64,000 bases of DNA. It comes from Spirosoma sp. Lineage in GTDB: Bacteria > Bacteroidota > Bacteroidia > Cytophagales > Spirosomataceae. Location: assembly GCF_026391055.1 (NCBI RefSeq), contig NZ_JAPLET010000015.1, positions 124,001-188,000 on the forward strand, read 5' to 3'. Within the stretch, counting starts at the first letter, position 1; each line of letters begins with the position of its first letter. The position numbers were made by a program, and so were the translations under genes. A model generated the notes under the pieces. The model did not search any database and was not told the DNA's origin. It worked only from the letters and a program-made list of their open reading frames with translations. Below, in pieces: positions 17,325 through 25,657 of this stretch.

Positions 17325-19415
17325 TCAAAACTTCGCCTTTCCCGAGTCCAGAAATGCTACGAAATGCGAAATGTCACGGTCGTAATTTTTGGGTGATACC
17401 AACAGGTTACCCTCGCTGTTGACCAGGCAATAATGCGGCTGGGCGTTGTTATTGAACTTCGTAATTTGCAGGTCGGCGTTTTGAGCACCAATCGTCTTTT
17501 TTACTTTCTGATCGTAGGTCGACGTGTACCAATCTGCTTCGGGCAGTTCGGTTTTGTCATCTACGTACAGGGCCAATACCACAAAATCATTCTGTAAGCG
17601 CGACATCACCGTCGGGTCCGACCAGACGCGGGCTTCCATTTCGCGGCAGTTCACGCAGCCGTGTCCTGTGAAGTCAATGAATATGGGTTTATTAACCTTT
17701 TTGGAATAAGCCAGTGCCTGCTTGTAGTCGAAGAAGCCCTGCAAACCGTGAGGCAGGTGAAACAGGTTACTGTATTTAGGGGTCTCGGTGAGGGTACTGG
17801 CCGGACTGGCGGACACCTGTATGTTGTTCAGATTGAAATCCTGAGACGTTTCCGGGGGCAGATAACCGGATAACGCTTTCAATGGAGCGCCCCAGAGACC
17901 GGGAATCATGTATACTACAAACGAGAGGGTGATAATCGCCAGCAGCAGTTTCTGCACACTGATGTACTTGGTTTCGCTGTCGTGGGGTAACCGAAGTTTG
18001 CCCAGGAAGTAGAAGCCAATCAGGGCGAAAATGACGATCCAGAGCGACAGGAATACCTCCCGGTCGAGTAGACCCCAGTGATACACCTGATCGGCAATGC
18101 TTAGGAACTTCAACGCCAGGGCCAGTTCCAGAAAACCAAGCACTACTTTCACCGAGTTGAGCCAGCCACCCGAACGGGGCAGGTTCTTCAGCCATTGCGG
18201 GAAGGCCGCGAACAGCGTAAACGGAATGGCAAATGCCGAGGAAAAAGCGGCCATCCCCAAAATAGGTTTCACCACTTCGCCACCCGCCGAAGCGACCAGC
18301 AAACTGCCGACGATGGGACCTGTGCAGGAAAATGACACCAGCACCAGCGTAAAGGCCATGAAGAAGATACCGGCAATACCACCCTGCTCCGATTTCGCAT
18401 CGGCCTTATTGATGAGTGAGTTGGGTAATACGATCTCAAACAGACCCAGGAAGGATAAGCCGAAGATGAAGAAAATGGCGAAAAACAGGATGTTCGGCAA
18501 CCAGTGTGTACTGACGAAATTGGCAAACGCCGGGCCGTTGAACCGCGATACGACCGTACCGATCAGTACATAAATGCCAATGATAAACGCTCCATACAGC
18601 AACGCTTTCCACTGACCACCCTGCTGATTGGTAAAGAAACTCACCGTGGCCGGAATGATCGGGAACACACAGGGCGTAAGCAACGCTACCAGACCCGACA
18701 GGAACGCAGCTAGCATAAAACTCCAAAGTGAGCCATTGGCGGCCGGAGTGCCGTCTTCGACGGTTGCTTCCGGTTGAGCGAGCGCTTTAGAAACGCTTGA
18801 ATCGATCTGGGTATCTGTTAAGGATGCCGCTTTCGTTTCTGTTTCGACGGGTGTCGTTGCTGCAACGGCGGTTTCGGAGGTAACCACCGATGCTGTTGCA
18901 GGGGCTGACGCTACCGTGGGGCTGGCGGGTGCCGTAGCCGCCGACGATGCATTGATAGCTACCGAAAAGTCAGCTTCAGCCGGTGGAAGGCAGGTGCCGT
19001 CTTTCGACGAGCAGGACATGTATTCGGCCGTACCGGAGAATGTGGCTGTCGGCTTGAGCAATTTAACTTTCTGAATGAAGACGGCTTTGTTCTCGAACTG
19101 ACGCACTTTTGCGCCCCAAACCTCTTCGTAAACCTCCTGAACACCCACCGGGGTTACCTTACCAACGAGGGTATAGGCATCAGACGACGGAAATTTGAAC
19201 GTAGTGGGCAGTGGACCAATATTGGGATCAAGGTCATTGGAGTAAACATGCCAGTTTTGGTCGATACTAACCTGAATCCGGATACTAACAACATCGCCAA
19301 CCTGAGCAGGCTGCTTATCGACTTTTGCTGACCAACTGGTTGGGTCTTTACGTATTTGCGCCAGTGCAGTCAGGCTGACTAGCAGCCACACAACGAGCGT
19401 ACTAAATGATTTCAT
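17325..19415 (-). CDS. dsbD: DsbD, thiol:disulfide interchange transmembrane reductase
   Basis: Carries electrons from cytoplasmic thioredoxin across the inner membrane to periplasmic proteins. The 696-residue product has all three modules. After a signal peptide, the N-terminal immunoglobulin-like domain has the cysteine pair C135/C142 (MSCSSKDGTCLPP). An Ala/Thr/Ser/Val-rich linker of about 65 residues follows. The CcdA-like membrane domain has C249 (LLTPCVFP) and C364 (SFSCTGPIVG). A C-terminal thioredoxin domain has the active site C587-V-N-C590. A full six-cysteine complement means it should be functional. It transcribes toward the convergent hydrolase gene. Confidence 0.95.
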   Translation of the reverse strand: MKSFSTLVVWLLVSLTALAQIRKDPTSWSAKVDKQPAQVGDVVSIRIQVSIDQNWHVYSNDLDPNIGPLPTTFKFPSSDAYTLVGKVTPVGVQEVYEEVWGAKVRQFENKAVFIQKVKLLKPTATFSGTAEYMSCSSKDGTCLPPAEADFSVAINASSAATAPASPTVASAPATASVVTSETAVAATTPVETETKAASLTDTQIDSSVSKALAQPEATVEDGTPAANGSLWSFMLAAFLSGLVALLTPCVFPIIPATVSFFTNQQGGQWKALLYGAFIIGIYVLIGTVVSRFNGPAFANFVSTHWLPNILFFAIFFIFGLSFLGLFEIVLPNSLINKADAKSEQGGIAGIFFMAFTLVLVSFSCTGPIVGSLLVASAGGEVVKPILGMAAFSSAFAIPFTLFAAFPQWLKNLPRSGGWLNSVKVVLGFLELALALKFLSIADQVYHWGLLDREVFLSLWIVIFALIGFYFLGKLRLPHDSETKYISVQKLLLAIITLSFVVYMIPGLWGAPLKALSGYLPPETSQDFNLNNIQVSASPASTLTETPKYSNLFHLPHGLQGFFDYKQALAYSKKVNKPIFIDFTGHGCVNCREMEARVWSDPTVMSRLQNDFVVLALYVDDKTELPEADWYTSTYDQKVKKTIGAQNADLQITKFNNNAQPHYCLVNSEGNLLVSPKNYDRDISHFVAFLDSGKAKF

Positions 19416-19492
19416 ACCGCTTTGGGTAAGTGATGGTTTTGGTGAGTGAACAGCAATTGAACGAAAATATTTCCATTTCCCGTCTAACTACA

Positions 19493-19526
19493 CAAGAAAA
19501 CCCCGATGTTGACCGGGGTTTTCTTG
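19493..19526 (-). terminator. Terminator of the PhyH dioxygenase gene
   Basis: A 13-bp stem (19493-19505 with 19514-19526) with GGGG/CCCC core and a T-run on the minus strand, 22 bases beyond the PhyH stop codon and upstream of dsbD. Confidence 0.85.
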
Positions 19527-19547
19527 AAAAATCGGGAAAATTTATAC

Positions 19548-20381
19548 TCAATAGCTGAATATCACCGGATTTAGTTCGTCTTGCGGATGGCTGCCAACGG
19601 GCACATTATCAAGCCATTTGGCGTGGTCGGCTACCTGAAATTTGTTGCGGGGCTGCATGATGACCTGATCTTTATCCATATAAATCATGGTCATCACTTT
19701 GCGCGGCCGATCAGAAACATTCGGACCGGCACGGTGGAATGTCCAGCCCGCATGGTAACTCACCTCGCCGAGGTCGAACGGGGTGTCGTGAACGTTGAAG
19801 TTTTGCCGGGCGAGTTCATCCGCAAGAATTTTCTCACTGGCATCGCTAATCTCCACGTCGCGGCCAATTTCAACGGTCTGGCTACCTTCGGCAAAAGCCA
19901 GCGGGCCCATTTCCATGGGCGTGGCCTGCAATGGAATCCAGACGGTAACGGTATTGGGCGACGCCAGCGGCCAGTAAAACTGGTCGGCGTGCCAGGGCGT
20001 AATGCCGCCCGATGGTTCTTTATAAAGAGCCTGATCGTGGTAGATCCGAACCCCCTGAACCCCCATCAGATCGGTAGCAATCTGGGCCAGCCGTTTCGAG
20101 AAAACGAATTCTTTTGCCTGCTCATCTTCAAGCCACAGATTCATAATCTGAAGGAAAGCCCGCTCGTAGGTCGTGCGCTCTTCCATGGGCTTGATGAGCG
20201 TGTTGAGTTTAAAAACCAGATCGGTGATAATGGTGCCGTAATAGTCGAGTACAGCAGGGCTCAGAACATCCTTCAGCTTCACATAGCCTTTCTCCCGATA
20301 AAACGCAATCGCTTCCTGACTAACCGGATAAGGAGCATCCAGTTCGGTCAGTAACACTGCTTTGTCAATAGTCGCTTCCAT
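19548..20381 (-). CDS. Phytanoyl-CoA dioxygenase (PhyH) family Fe(II)/2-oxoglutarate oxygenase
   Basis: Cytoplasmic non-haem iron oxygenase of 277 residues. The metal triad is H131-x-D133 (TPWHADQFYW) and H216 (GWTFHRAGPN). R225 or R227 downstream should bind 2-oxoglutarate. PhyH-family enzymes hydroxylate diverse small molecules and lipids, and no substrate can be named. ATG at 20381 is chosen because the ten-codon upstream extension lacks similarity to the family start and would overlap the promoter region. It diverges from an AraC regulator across 139 bases, the usual arrangement of a catabolic enzyme and its activator. Confidence 0.88.
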   Translation of the reverse strand: MEATIDKAVLLTELDAPYPVSQEAIAFYREKGYVKLKDVLSPAVLDYYGTIITDLVFKLNTLIKPMEERTTYERAFLQIMNLWLEDEQAKEFVFSKRLAQIATDLMGVQGVRIYHDQALYKEPSGGITPWHADQFYWPLASPNTVTVWIPLQATPMEMGPLAFAEGSQTVEIGRDVEISDASEKILADELARQNFNVHDTPFDLGEVSYHAGWTFHRAGPNVSDRPRKVMTMIYMDKDQVIMQPRNKFQVADHAKWLDNVPVGSHPQDELNPVIFSY

Positions 20382-20408
20382 GTAGTATCGTTTAAGGAAT
20401 AGATAGAA

Positions 20409-20416
20409 CAAAAGTA
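20409..20416 (-). promoter_or_regulatory. -7 element for the PhyH gene
   Basis: The minus strand reads TACTTTTG, a match to TAnnTTTG, 28 bases upstream of the chosen start. No TTG is found at the usual -33 distance, which fits a promoter that needs an activator such as the divergent AraC protein. Confidence 0.45.
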
Positions 20417-20463
20417 ATGTGCCTTCGCTCGATAAGAAAGCAGCAGTTTTGCGTATTTGTGCT

Positions 20464-20471
20464 TAATTTTG
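20464..20471 (+). promoter_or_regulatory. -7 element for the AraC-type regulator
   Basis: TAATTTTG matches TAnnTTTG and lies 49 bases before the GTG start. No good -33 TTG is visible at 17-23 bases upstream. Confidence 0.45.
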
Positions 20472-20520
20472 ACAAGATTATTCGGCCCTAATTAATGACT
20501 GGGTTAAAATAGGATATTTT

Positions 20521-21393
20521 GTGAAAGCTCTTTTTGAAAAGTTAGTATTCAGCGAGCAAAGCTCAGTGCTCGTTCGCCGATTTCAGATCCCTTATTTTGA
20601 CGCTCCCTGGCATTATCATCCGGAGTATGAACTAACGTATATCGTCAAGAGCCACGGTCGTCGATTCGTTGGCGATCATGTCGATTCGTTTCAGGCGGGC
20701 GATCTGGTACTGCTCGGGCCAGACTTACCGCATTTCTGGCGGAACGATGATGACTATTATCAGGCTGATTCTGTTCAGAAAGCTGTGTCTATAGTGGTGC
20801 AGTTCCCGGCTACGTTTCCTGAGCGGGGGCTGGCAACCGTACCCGAAGCGGAACCGGTACGTAGACTGCTCGAACGGTCGCGGTATGGTCTACGCTTTAG
20901 TCAGCGTATGAGCCAGTGCGTCAGCGAACTTCTGGAACAGTTGCCGCAGCAGACCGGCTTGCCCCAACTGTTGAGCCTGCTAACGATACTGAACGAACTG
21001 GCCACCGATCAGGAGGCTTATCTATTGGCCAGTGACGGCTATCAGCTGGCTCCCGGCGCAGCCGAAACCGAACGGATGAAGCGAGTGCTCGAATTTGTTC
21101 TGCTGCATTTTCGGGAAGAGATCCGCATAGAAACCATTGCGTCGATTGCCGGAATGGCCCCGGCGGCTTTTTGCCGGTACTTTAAAAATCGTACCCGTAA
21201 AACGTTTGTCGAGTACCTCAACGAACTGCGCATTGGCCATGCCCGTAAGCTGCTCACAACGACTGATCTAAGTATCAGTCAGGTTAGTCTCGACTGTGGG
21301 TATAACAACAGTTCGCATTTTCACCGGCAGTTTAAGCTCTATACCAGCATAACACCTTTTCAATACCAGGTGCTGGCAAAAGGAAAAGGATAA
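20521..21393 (+). CDS. AraC-family transcriptional regulator with cupin sensor domain
   Basis: DNA-binding regulator of 290 residues. The N-terminal cupin-like domain (about 15-100, HYHPEYELTYIV and FQAGDLVLLGPDLPHFW) should bind a small-molecule effector. The C-terminal AraC domain (about 190-288) has two helix-turn-helix motifs, the second being ISQVSLDCGYNNSSHFHRQFK. It is divergent from the PhyH dioxygenase, so it most likely controls that gene and itself. The start is GTG 20521. No in-frame ATG upstream fits. Confidence 0.9.
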   Translation: MKALFEKLVFSEQSSVLVRRFQIPYFDAPWHYHPEYELTYIVKSHGRRFVGDHVDSFQAGDLVLLGPDLPHFWRNDDDYYQADSVQKAVSIVVQFPATFPERGLATVPEAEPVRRLLERSRYGLRFSQRMSQCVSELLEQLPQQTGLPQLLSLLTILNELATDQEAYLLASDGYQLAPGAAETERMKRVLEFVLLHFREEIRIETIASIAGMAPAAFCRYFKNRTRKTFVEYLNELRIGHARKLLTTTDLSISQVSLDCGYNNSSHFHRQFKLYTSITPFQYQVLAKGKG

Positions 21394-21435
21394 TTTACTC
21401 GTTGGATTTCCCGCAAATTCTACCATTTTCTACCG

Positions 21436-21485
21436 TACCTTTGTCCGATACTAAGTTGGTTGTTTGCCGGTTCGCCGGGGCAACC
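21436..21485 (+). promoter_or_regulatory. glyA -7 element and leader hairpin with TTCG tetraloop
   Basis: TACCTTTG (21436-21443) is a consensus -7 element 83 bases before the glyA start, although no TTG lies at the normal -33 distance. In the leader, 21458-21485 can fold as GGTTG/CAACC plus CCGG/CCGG closed by a TTCG tetraloop. The fold may simply stabilise the messenger. It does not match any riboswitch I recognise. Confidence 0.4.
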
Positions 21486-21526
21486 GTCCGGAAATTAAAA
21501 AACCGAATACAAAAAACGCTCGTAGC

Positions 21527-22813
21527 ATGACGACCGCCACCACCACCCGCGATACGCAGGTATTTGACCTAATTGCTAAAGAACAACACCGGCAGGAGTC
21601 GGGCATTGAATTAATAGCTTCCGAGAACTTCGTATCGCCTGCCGTTATGGAAGCGGCCGGGAGTGTTCTGACCAATAAATATGCTGAAGGATTACCCGGC
21701 AAACGGTATTATGGCGGTTGCGAAGTAGTCGATCAGGTTGAACAGATTGCCATCGACCGTGCTAAAGAGCTCTTTGGTGCTTCCTGGGTCAATGTGCAGC
21801 CACACTCGGGTGCCAATGCCAACACGGCCGTATTTCTGGCCTGCCTGCATCCCGGCGACACTATTCTGGGTTTCGACCTCTCGCACGGCGGTCACCTGAC
21901 CCACGGTTCGTCGGTCAATATTTCGGGTAAATATTTCCGTCCTACCTTTTACGGTGTCGAAAAAGAAACCGGTGTTATCAACTACGATGTGGTTGAAGAA
22001 ACCGCTAAACGCGAACGCCCGAAGCTGTTGATCTGCGGTGCTTCAGCTTATAGCCGCGATTGGGATTACGCCCGGCTGCGTGTCATTGCCGACGAGATTG
22101 GTGCCTTGCTGCTGGCCGACGTATCGCACCCGGCCGGTCTGATCGCCAAAGGGCTGTTGAATGATCCGCTGGAGCATGCCCATATCGTTACCACCACGAC
22201 GCACAAAACACTGCGCGGTACACGGGGTGGTATTATCATGATGCGGAATGACTTCGAGAATCCATTTGGAATTAAAACGGTAAAAGGCGAAACCCGTCTG
22301 ATGTCGTCGCTGCTGGATTCGGGCGTATTCCCCGGCACACAGGGCGGACCGTTAGAACATATTATTGCCGCGAAAGCCGTAGCCTTTGGCGAAGCGTTGA
22401 GCGACGATTTTTATGATTATGCCGTTCAGGTAAAAGCCAACGCGCAGGCTATGGCCAACGCTTTTCTGAGCCGGGGCTACGAAATTATTTCGGGCGGTAC
22501 GGATAACCACCTGATGCTGATCGATCTGCGTTCGAAAGGGCTGACGGGTAAACTGGCCGAGAACACACTGATCAAAGCTGATATCACCATCAACAAGAAC
22601 ATGGTTCCGTTTGATGATAAGTCGCCGATGGTAACGTCGGGGATGCGCGTTGGTACGGCCGCTATGACAACACGTGGTCTGAAAGAATCGGACATGGAGC
22701 AAATTGTCGTATATATCGACAAGGTGTTGATGAACCACGACGACGCGGCAACCCTGGCAACCGTTAAAGAAGAAATCAACGAGTGGATGAAAGCATTTCC
22801 GCTCTATGCTTAG
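21527..22813 (+). CDS. glyA: Serine hydroxymethyltransferase
   Basis: PLP enzyme that interconverts serine plus tetrahydrofolate with glycine plus 5,10-methylene-tetrahydrofolate in the cytoplasm. The 428-residue product has the conserved [13 protein letters not shown] and [15 protein letters not shown] segments, and the PLP lysine within [14 protein letters not shown]. Length is normal. ATG 21527 gives the usual start. The in-frame extension to 21464 would run through the leader hairpin. Confidence 0.97.
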   Translation: MTTATTTRDTQVFDLIAKEQHRQESGIELIASENFVSPAVMEAAGSVLTNKYAEGLPGKRYYGGCEVVDQVEQIAIDRAKELFGASWVNVQPHSGANANTAVFLACLHPGDTILGFDLSHGGHLTHGSSVNISGKYFRPTFYGVEKETGVINYDVVEETAKRERPKLLICGASAYSRDWDYARLRVIADEIGALLLADVSHPAGLIAKGLLNDPLEHAHIVTTTTHKTLRGTRGGIIMMRNDFENPFGIKTVKGETRLMSSLLDSGVFPGTQGGPLEHIIAAKAVAFGEALSDDFYDYAVQVKANAQAMANAFLSRGYEIISGGTDNHLMLIDLRSKGLTGKLAENTLIKADITINKNMVPFDDKSPMVTSGMRVGTAAMTTRGLKESDMEQIVVYIDKVLMNHDDAATLATVKEEINEWMKAFPLYA

Positions 22814-22897
22814 TTTAAGGAGTTAGGAGCGGGGAGCCAGTAGCGGGGAGCAAATCCACGCTCAACTCCTCACTCCTCACTTCTCGCTCCTAACTAC
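22814..22897. repeat. Intergenic AG/CT-rich inverted repeat between glyA and tatC
   Basis: Bases around 22821-22836 (AGTTAGGAGCGGGGAG) and 22880-22895 form an inverted repeat with two mismatches, separated by further GGAG/CTCC-rich sequence. It fills almost the entire gap between two co-directional genes. A related sequence lies at 43305-43468. Confidence 0.65.
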
Positions 22898-22905
22898 TAA
22901 TACCA

Positions 22906-23766
22906 ATGCCTCTCGATCAACTGACTGACGAAGAAATCGATTCCGAAGGTAAGGAAATGTCCTTCCTGGATCATTTGGAAGAACTACGCTGGCACATTAT
23001 CCGTGCGGTTGCTTCTATTTTTGTATTTGCCATCATTGCCTTCGTTTACATCGAGGAGATTTTCGACGTCGTGATTATGGGACCTAAAAATCCCAACTTC
23101 TGGACGTATCGGATGATGTGTAAGCTGGCCGACACAACCGGTTATGCCGACCTGTGCGTAAAAAAGCTCAACTTTGAGTTACAGTCGCTGGGCGTATCCG
23201 ATCAGTTTACGATGGCCATGACCTCGTCAGCGATCATTGGTCTTTGCTTTGCCTTTCCATATGCTTTCTGGGAGTTATGGCGGTTTATCAAGCCGGGTCT
23301 TCGTAATGTTGAGCGGGACGCTGCCCGGGGAGCCGTTTTCTTCGTTTCTCTGCTGTTCACGATGGGGCTTCTGTTTGGCTATTTCATCGTGTCGCCTTTG
23401 GCGATCAACTTCCTGGCGAACTTCCAGATCACTCCGGAGATCAAGAACCAGTTCGATATCACGTCCTACATCGGTATACTCGTTACCCTCTCGCTGGGTT
23501 GTGCCCTGATCTTCCAGATGCCGATGATTGCCTATGTATTATCGAAAGTGGGCGTTCTGACTCCGAAGTATATGCGCGAGTACCGCAAACATGCCTGGAT
23601 CGTGATTCTGGTCGTAGCGGGTATCATTACGCCATCGCCGGATATTTACAGCCAGGTGTTAGTGGCGCTACCATTGACCTTGTTATATGAAGTAAGTATT
23701 CTGGTATCGGCGCGGATTGAGAAGGCGAGATTAAAAGCGGCCAGCGAGCTGGAAAAAGCCCAGTAA
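22906..23766 (+). CDS. tatC: TatC, twin-arginine translocase receptor subunit
   Basis: Inner-membrane protein of 286 residues that recognises twin-arginine signal peptides and, with TatA, exports folded proteins. The family N-terminal motif MSFLDHLEELRWHIIRA is present at about residues 20-36, followed by six hydrophobic segments. The conserved FSVxF-type loop is seen as ANFQITPEIKNQFDITSYI. The cytoplasmic tail is charged. A hydrophilic insert of about 40 residues follows the first membrane segment (GPKNPNFWTYRMMCKL and on), as in other Bacteroidota TatC. No tatA is in the window. Two Tat precursors are (13796 and 42659). Confidence 0.95.
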   Translation: MPLDQLTDEEIDSEGKEMSFLDHLEELRWHIIRAVASIFVFAIIAFVYIEEIFDVVIMGPKNPNFWTYRMMCKLADTTGYADLCVKKLNFELQSLGVSDQFTMAMTSSAIIGLCFAFPYAFWELWRFIKPGLRNVERDAARGAVFFVSLLFTMGLLFGYFIVSPLAINFLANFQITPEIKNQFDITSYIGILVTLSLGCALIFQMPMIAYVLSKVGVLTPKYMREYRKHAWIVILVVAGIITPSPDIYSQVLVALPLTLLYEVSILVSARIEKARLKAASELEKAQ

Positions 23767-23781
23767 GTAGCCTATAGATAG

Positions 23782-23812
23782 AGGCCCTTCCCTGTTGGAA
23801 GGGCCTTTTTGT
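23782..23812 (+). terminator. Terminator after tatC
   Basis: A 10-bp GC-rich stem (23782-23791 with 23797-23806), loop CTGTT, followed by TTTTTG. Confidence 0.9.
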
Positions 23813-23930
23813 TTGTAGTGGATTTGTATATTTACTAAAGAAAAGCCTGCCGAACCTATAAATTTAGACGGGCTTCAACTTCCATTACTGGAGATTTTTG
23901 CCGATTTACCTGAATAACAAGTAGTGAACG

Positions 23931-24152
23931 ATGCCACAGTACGATTTCAAAAAATACCATTATCGCTCCATCAACGCGGCTACCGACGCCGAACGGGCAG
24001 CCATTAATCAGGAGTTGAAAGATTTATACAACTCATTGCCTGAGGAAGAAAAAGGTGAATTCAATAATCAGTTGCAGACGTTCCTCGCCAAAGAAATGGG
24101 CCGATTAAAATCTAATTACGAGTCGGTGAAGGGCAATCTGGGGGATAATTAG
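23931..24152 (+). CDS. Small hydrophilic protein of unknown function
   Basis: A 73-residue ORF with its own spacer on the 5' side. It is highly charged, predicted almost entirely alpha-helical (NAATDAERAAINQELKDLY, then LPEEEKGEFNNQL), with no cysteine, signal peptide or membrane segment. The composition looks like a genuine cytosolic helical-hairpin protein rather than random ORF. No family is recognised. It converges on the DUF58 gene with only 10 bases between stops. Confidence 0.65.
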   Translation: MPQYDFKKYHYRSINAATDAERAAINQELKDLYNSLPEEEKGEFNNQLQTFLAKEMGRLKSNYESVKGNLGDN

Positions 24153-24162
24153 TCAGTGGGAG

Positions 24163-25515
24163 CTAAATCATGCCTCGTGCCTTTAGCTCCAGGTACTTAT
24201 TCACGGTGTTGGCGGTCAGGTTTTGGGGGGCCGTCAGAATGGTTTGAATACCGTACTGGGCCAGTTCCTTTACAATCTGTTTCTTCTCGAAGGTAAACTT
24301 TTCGCCAATTGTCTTCAGGTATATTTGCTCGGTGTCGGTGGCGGACTGATCTAGAAGGGAGCGGAGCTCGGTGTTTTCAAAGAAGATGACGAGCAGAAGA
24401 TGATCTTTGGCTAACCGGCGAAGGTACGGCAACTGCCGATGCATGGCACTTACGGTTTCGAAATTTGTGAACAATAACAACAGACTCCGCTGGCGGATAT
24501 TAGCCCGGACGCTGGCGTACAGGCTCTCGTAGTCCGTTTCCAGAAAGCGCGTTTTCTGCCGATAAAGCAACTCCAGAATTCTGAGCATGTGACCCGTCCG
24601 ACGGTCGGCGGGGAGGAGTTGGCCGACGTGGTTAGAGAAGGTTAAGATACCGGCCCGGTCCTGTTTCATGAGCGCGATGTTACTCAGTACAAGACTGGCG
24701 TTGATGGCGTAGTCGAGTAACGTAAGGCCTTCAAATGGCGACTGCATCACGCGTCCTTTGTCGATTAGGCAGTAAACTGGTTGCGAACGTTCGTCCTGGT
24801 AAGCGTTAATCATAAGGGCCGTTCCCTGTGAATCACTTCGGCGGGAAGTCGCTTTCCAATTGATGGTCCGTACGTCGTCGCCGGTTGCGTAGGGGCGCAC
24901 CTGTTCAAACTCCATGCTGTGACCAATGCGCCGGATTCGTTTTACGCCAACCTCGTTCAGCCGGTTAGTAGCCGCCAGCAGTTCATATTGCCGCATTTGC
25001 AGGTAAGATGGGTATACGGCAACGAGTTTCCCCTGCTCAAACTGATACCGTCGTTTCAACAAGCCCAACGGCGACAGCGCAAAGACGTTGACAGCGCCAA
25101 AGCTGTACTCTCCACGGCGCGTTGGGCGCAGTTCGTAGCGAATCGCGCGTGTTTCGCGCGATTTCAGGTGGGCGTGGAATAGCACGTCGCGCCGTTGGAA
25201 TTGAAACGGAATTTCGTCGATCACTTCCAGATGCGCCGGAAACGTGTATTGATTTTCGAGGTAGATCGTAATCGGGTTCTCGTCGCCGTTCGATAACCGG
25301 TCGGGCACTTCCCTACGGGCAAAAATGCCGGGCCGGGCTGTGGGACGGAACAACAGCCACCCATCAATCCCAATCAATAGAACAAAGACTACAAAGGCCA
25401 CCTGCACCAGCGGGAACAGAATGGGAAAGGCATAAGCAGCTACAAACAGCAGAATCAACGCGATTAGAGTGAACCACAGGCGGGTGGCAACGAAAAGAGG
25501 GCGGAATAACTTCAT
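24163..25515 (-). CDS. DUF58 domain protein (VWA-like, MoxR partner)
   Basis: Membrane-anchored protein of 450 residues. Two hydrophobic segments near the N-terminus (about 12-30 and 33-52) are followed by a beta-rich region and the DUF58 core (YATGDDVRTINWKATSR near residue 205). The VWA-like fold follows. Its metal-site loop reads IDKGRVM instead of DxSxS, so metal binding may be lost. DUF58 proteins accompany MoxR AAA ATPases, encoded about 2.2 kb upstream in the same direction, and are thought to act in assembly or stress protection of envelope complexes. The exact role is unknown. It is the 3'-most gene of the minus-strand cluster. Confidence 0.88.
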   Translation of the reverse strand: MKLFRPLFVATRLWFTLIALILLFVAAYAFPILFPLVQVAFVVFVLLIGIDGWLLFRPTARPGIFARREVPDRLSNGDENPITIYLENQYTFPAHLEVIDEIPFQFQRRDVLFHAHLKSRETRAIRYELRPTRRGEYSFGAVNVFALSPLGLLKRRYQFEQGKLVAVYPSYLQMRQYELLAATNRLNEVGVKRIRRIGHSMEFEQVRPYATGDDVRTINWKATSRRSDSQGTALMINAYQDERSQPVYCLIDKGRVMQSPFEGLTLLDYAINASLVLSNIALMKQDRAGILTFSNHVGQLLPADRRTGHMLRILELLYRQKTRFLETDYESLYASVRANIRQRSLLLLFTNFETVSAMHRQLPYLRRLAKDHLLLVIFFENTELRSLLDQSATDTEQIYLKTIGEKFTFEKKQIVKELAQYGIQTILTAPQNLTANTVNKYLELKARGMI

Positions 25516-25559
25516 TCAGTTTGGCGTTGTTTTTACCTACTTCAGTATTGTAAAGTCAA

Positions 25560-25586
25560 AATTCGTCACTCATGGTGTGACGAATT
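25560..25586 (-). terminator. Possible terminator or hairpin between TPR gene and DUF58 gene
   Basis: A 10-bp perfect stem (25560-25569 with 25577-25586) with a 7-base loop, followed on the minus strand by a short T-run. It lies 72 bases past the TPR gene stop, so DUF58 may be transcribed separately. Confidence 0.4.
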
Positions 25587-25657
25587 CGATTAACGTGAAT
25601 TCGGAGTTATAAATGGCCCATAGGGCTTTTACAGGAAGTCTAGTTCCGAATTGAGGT

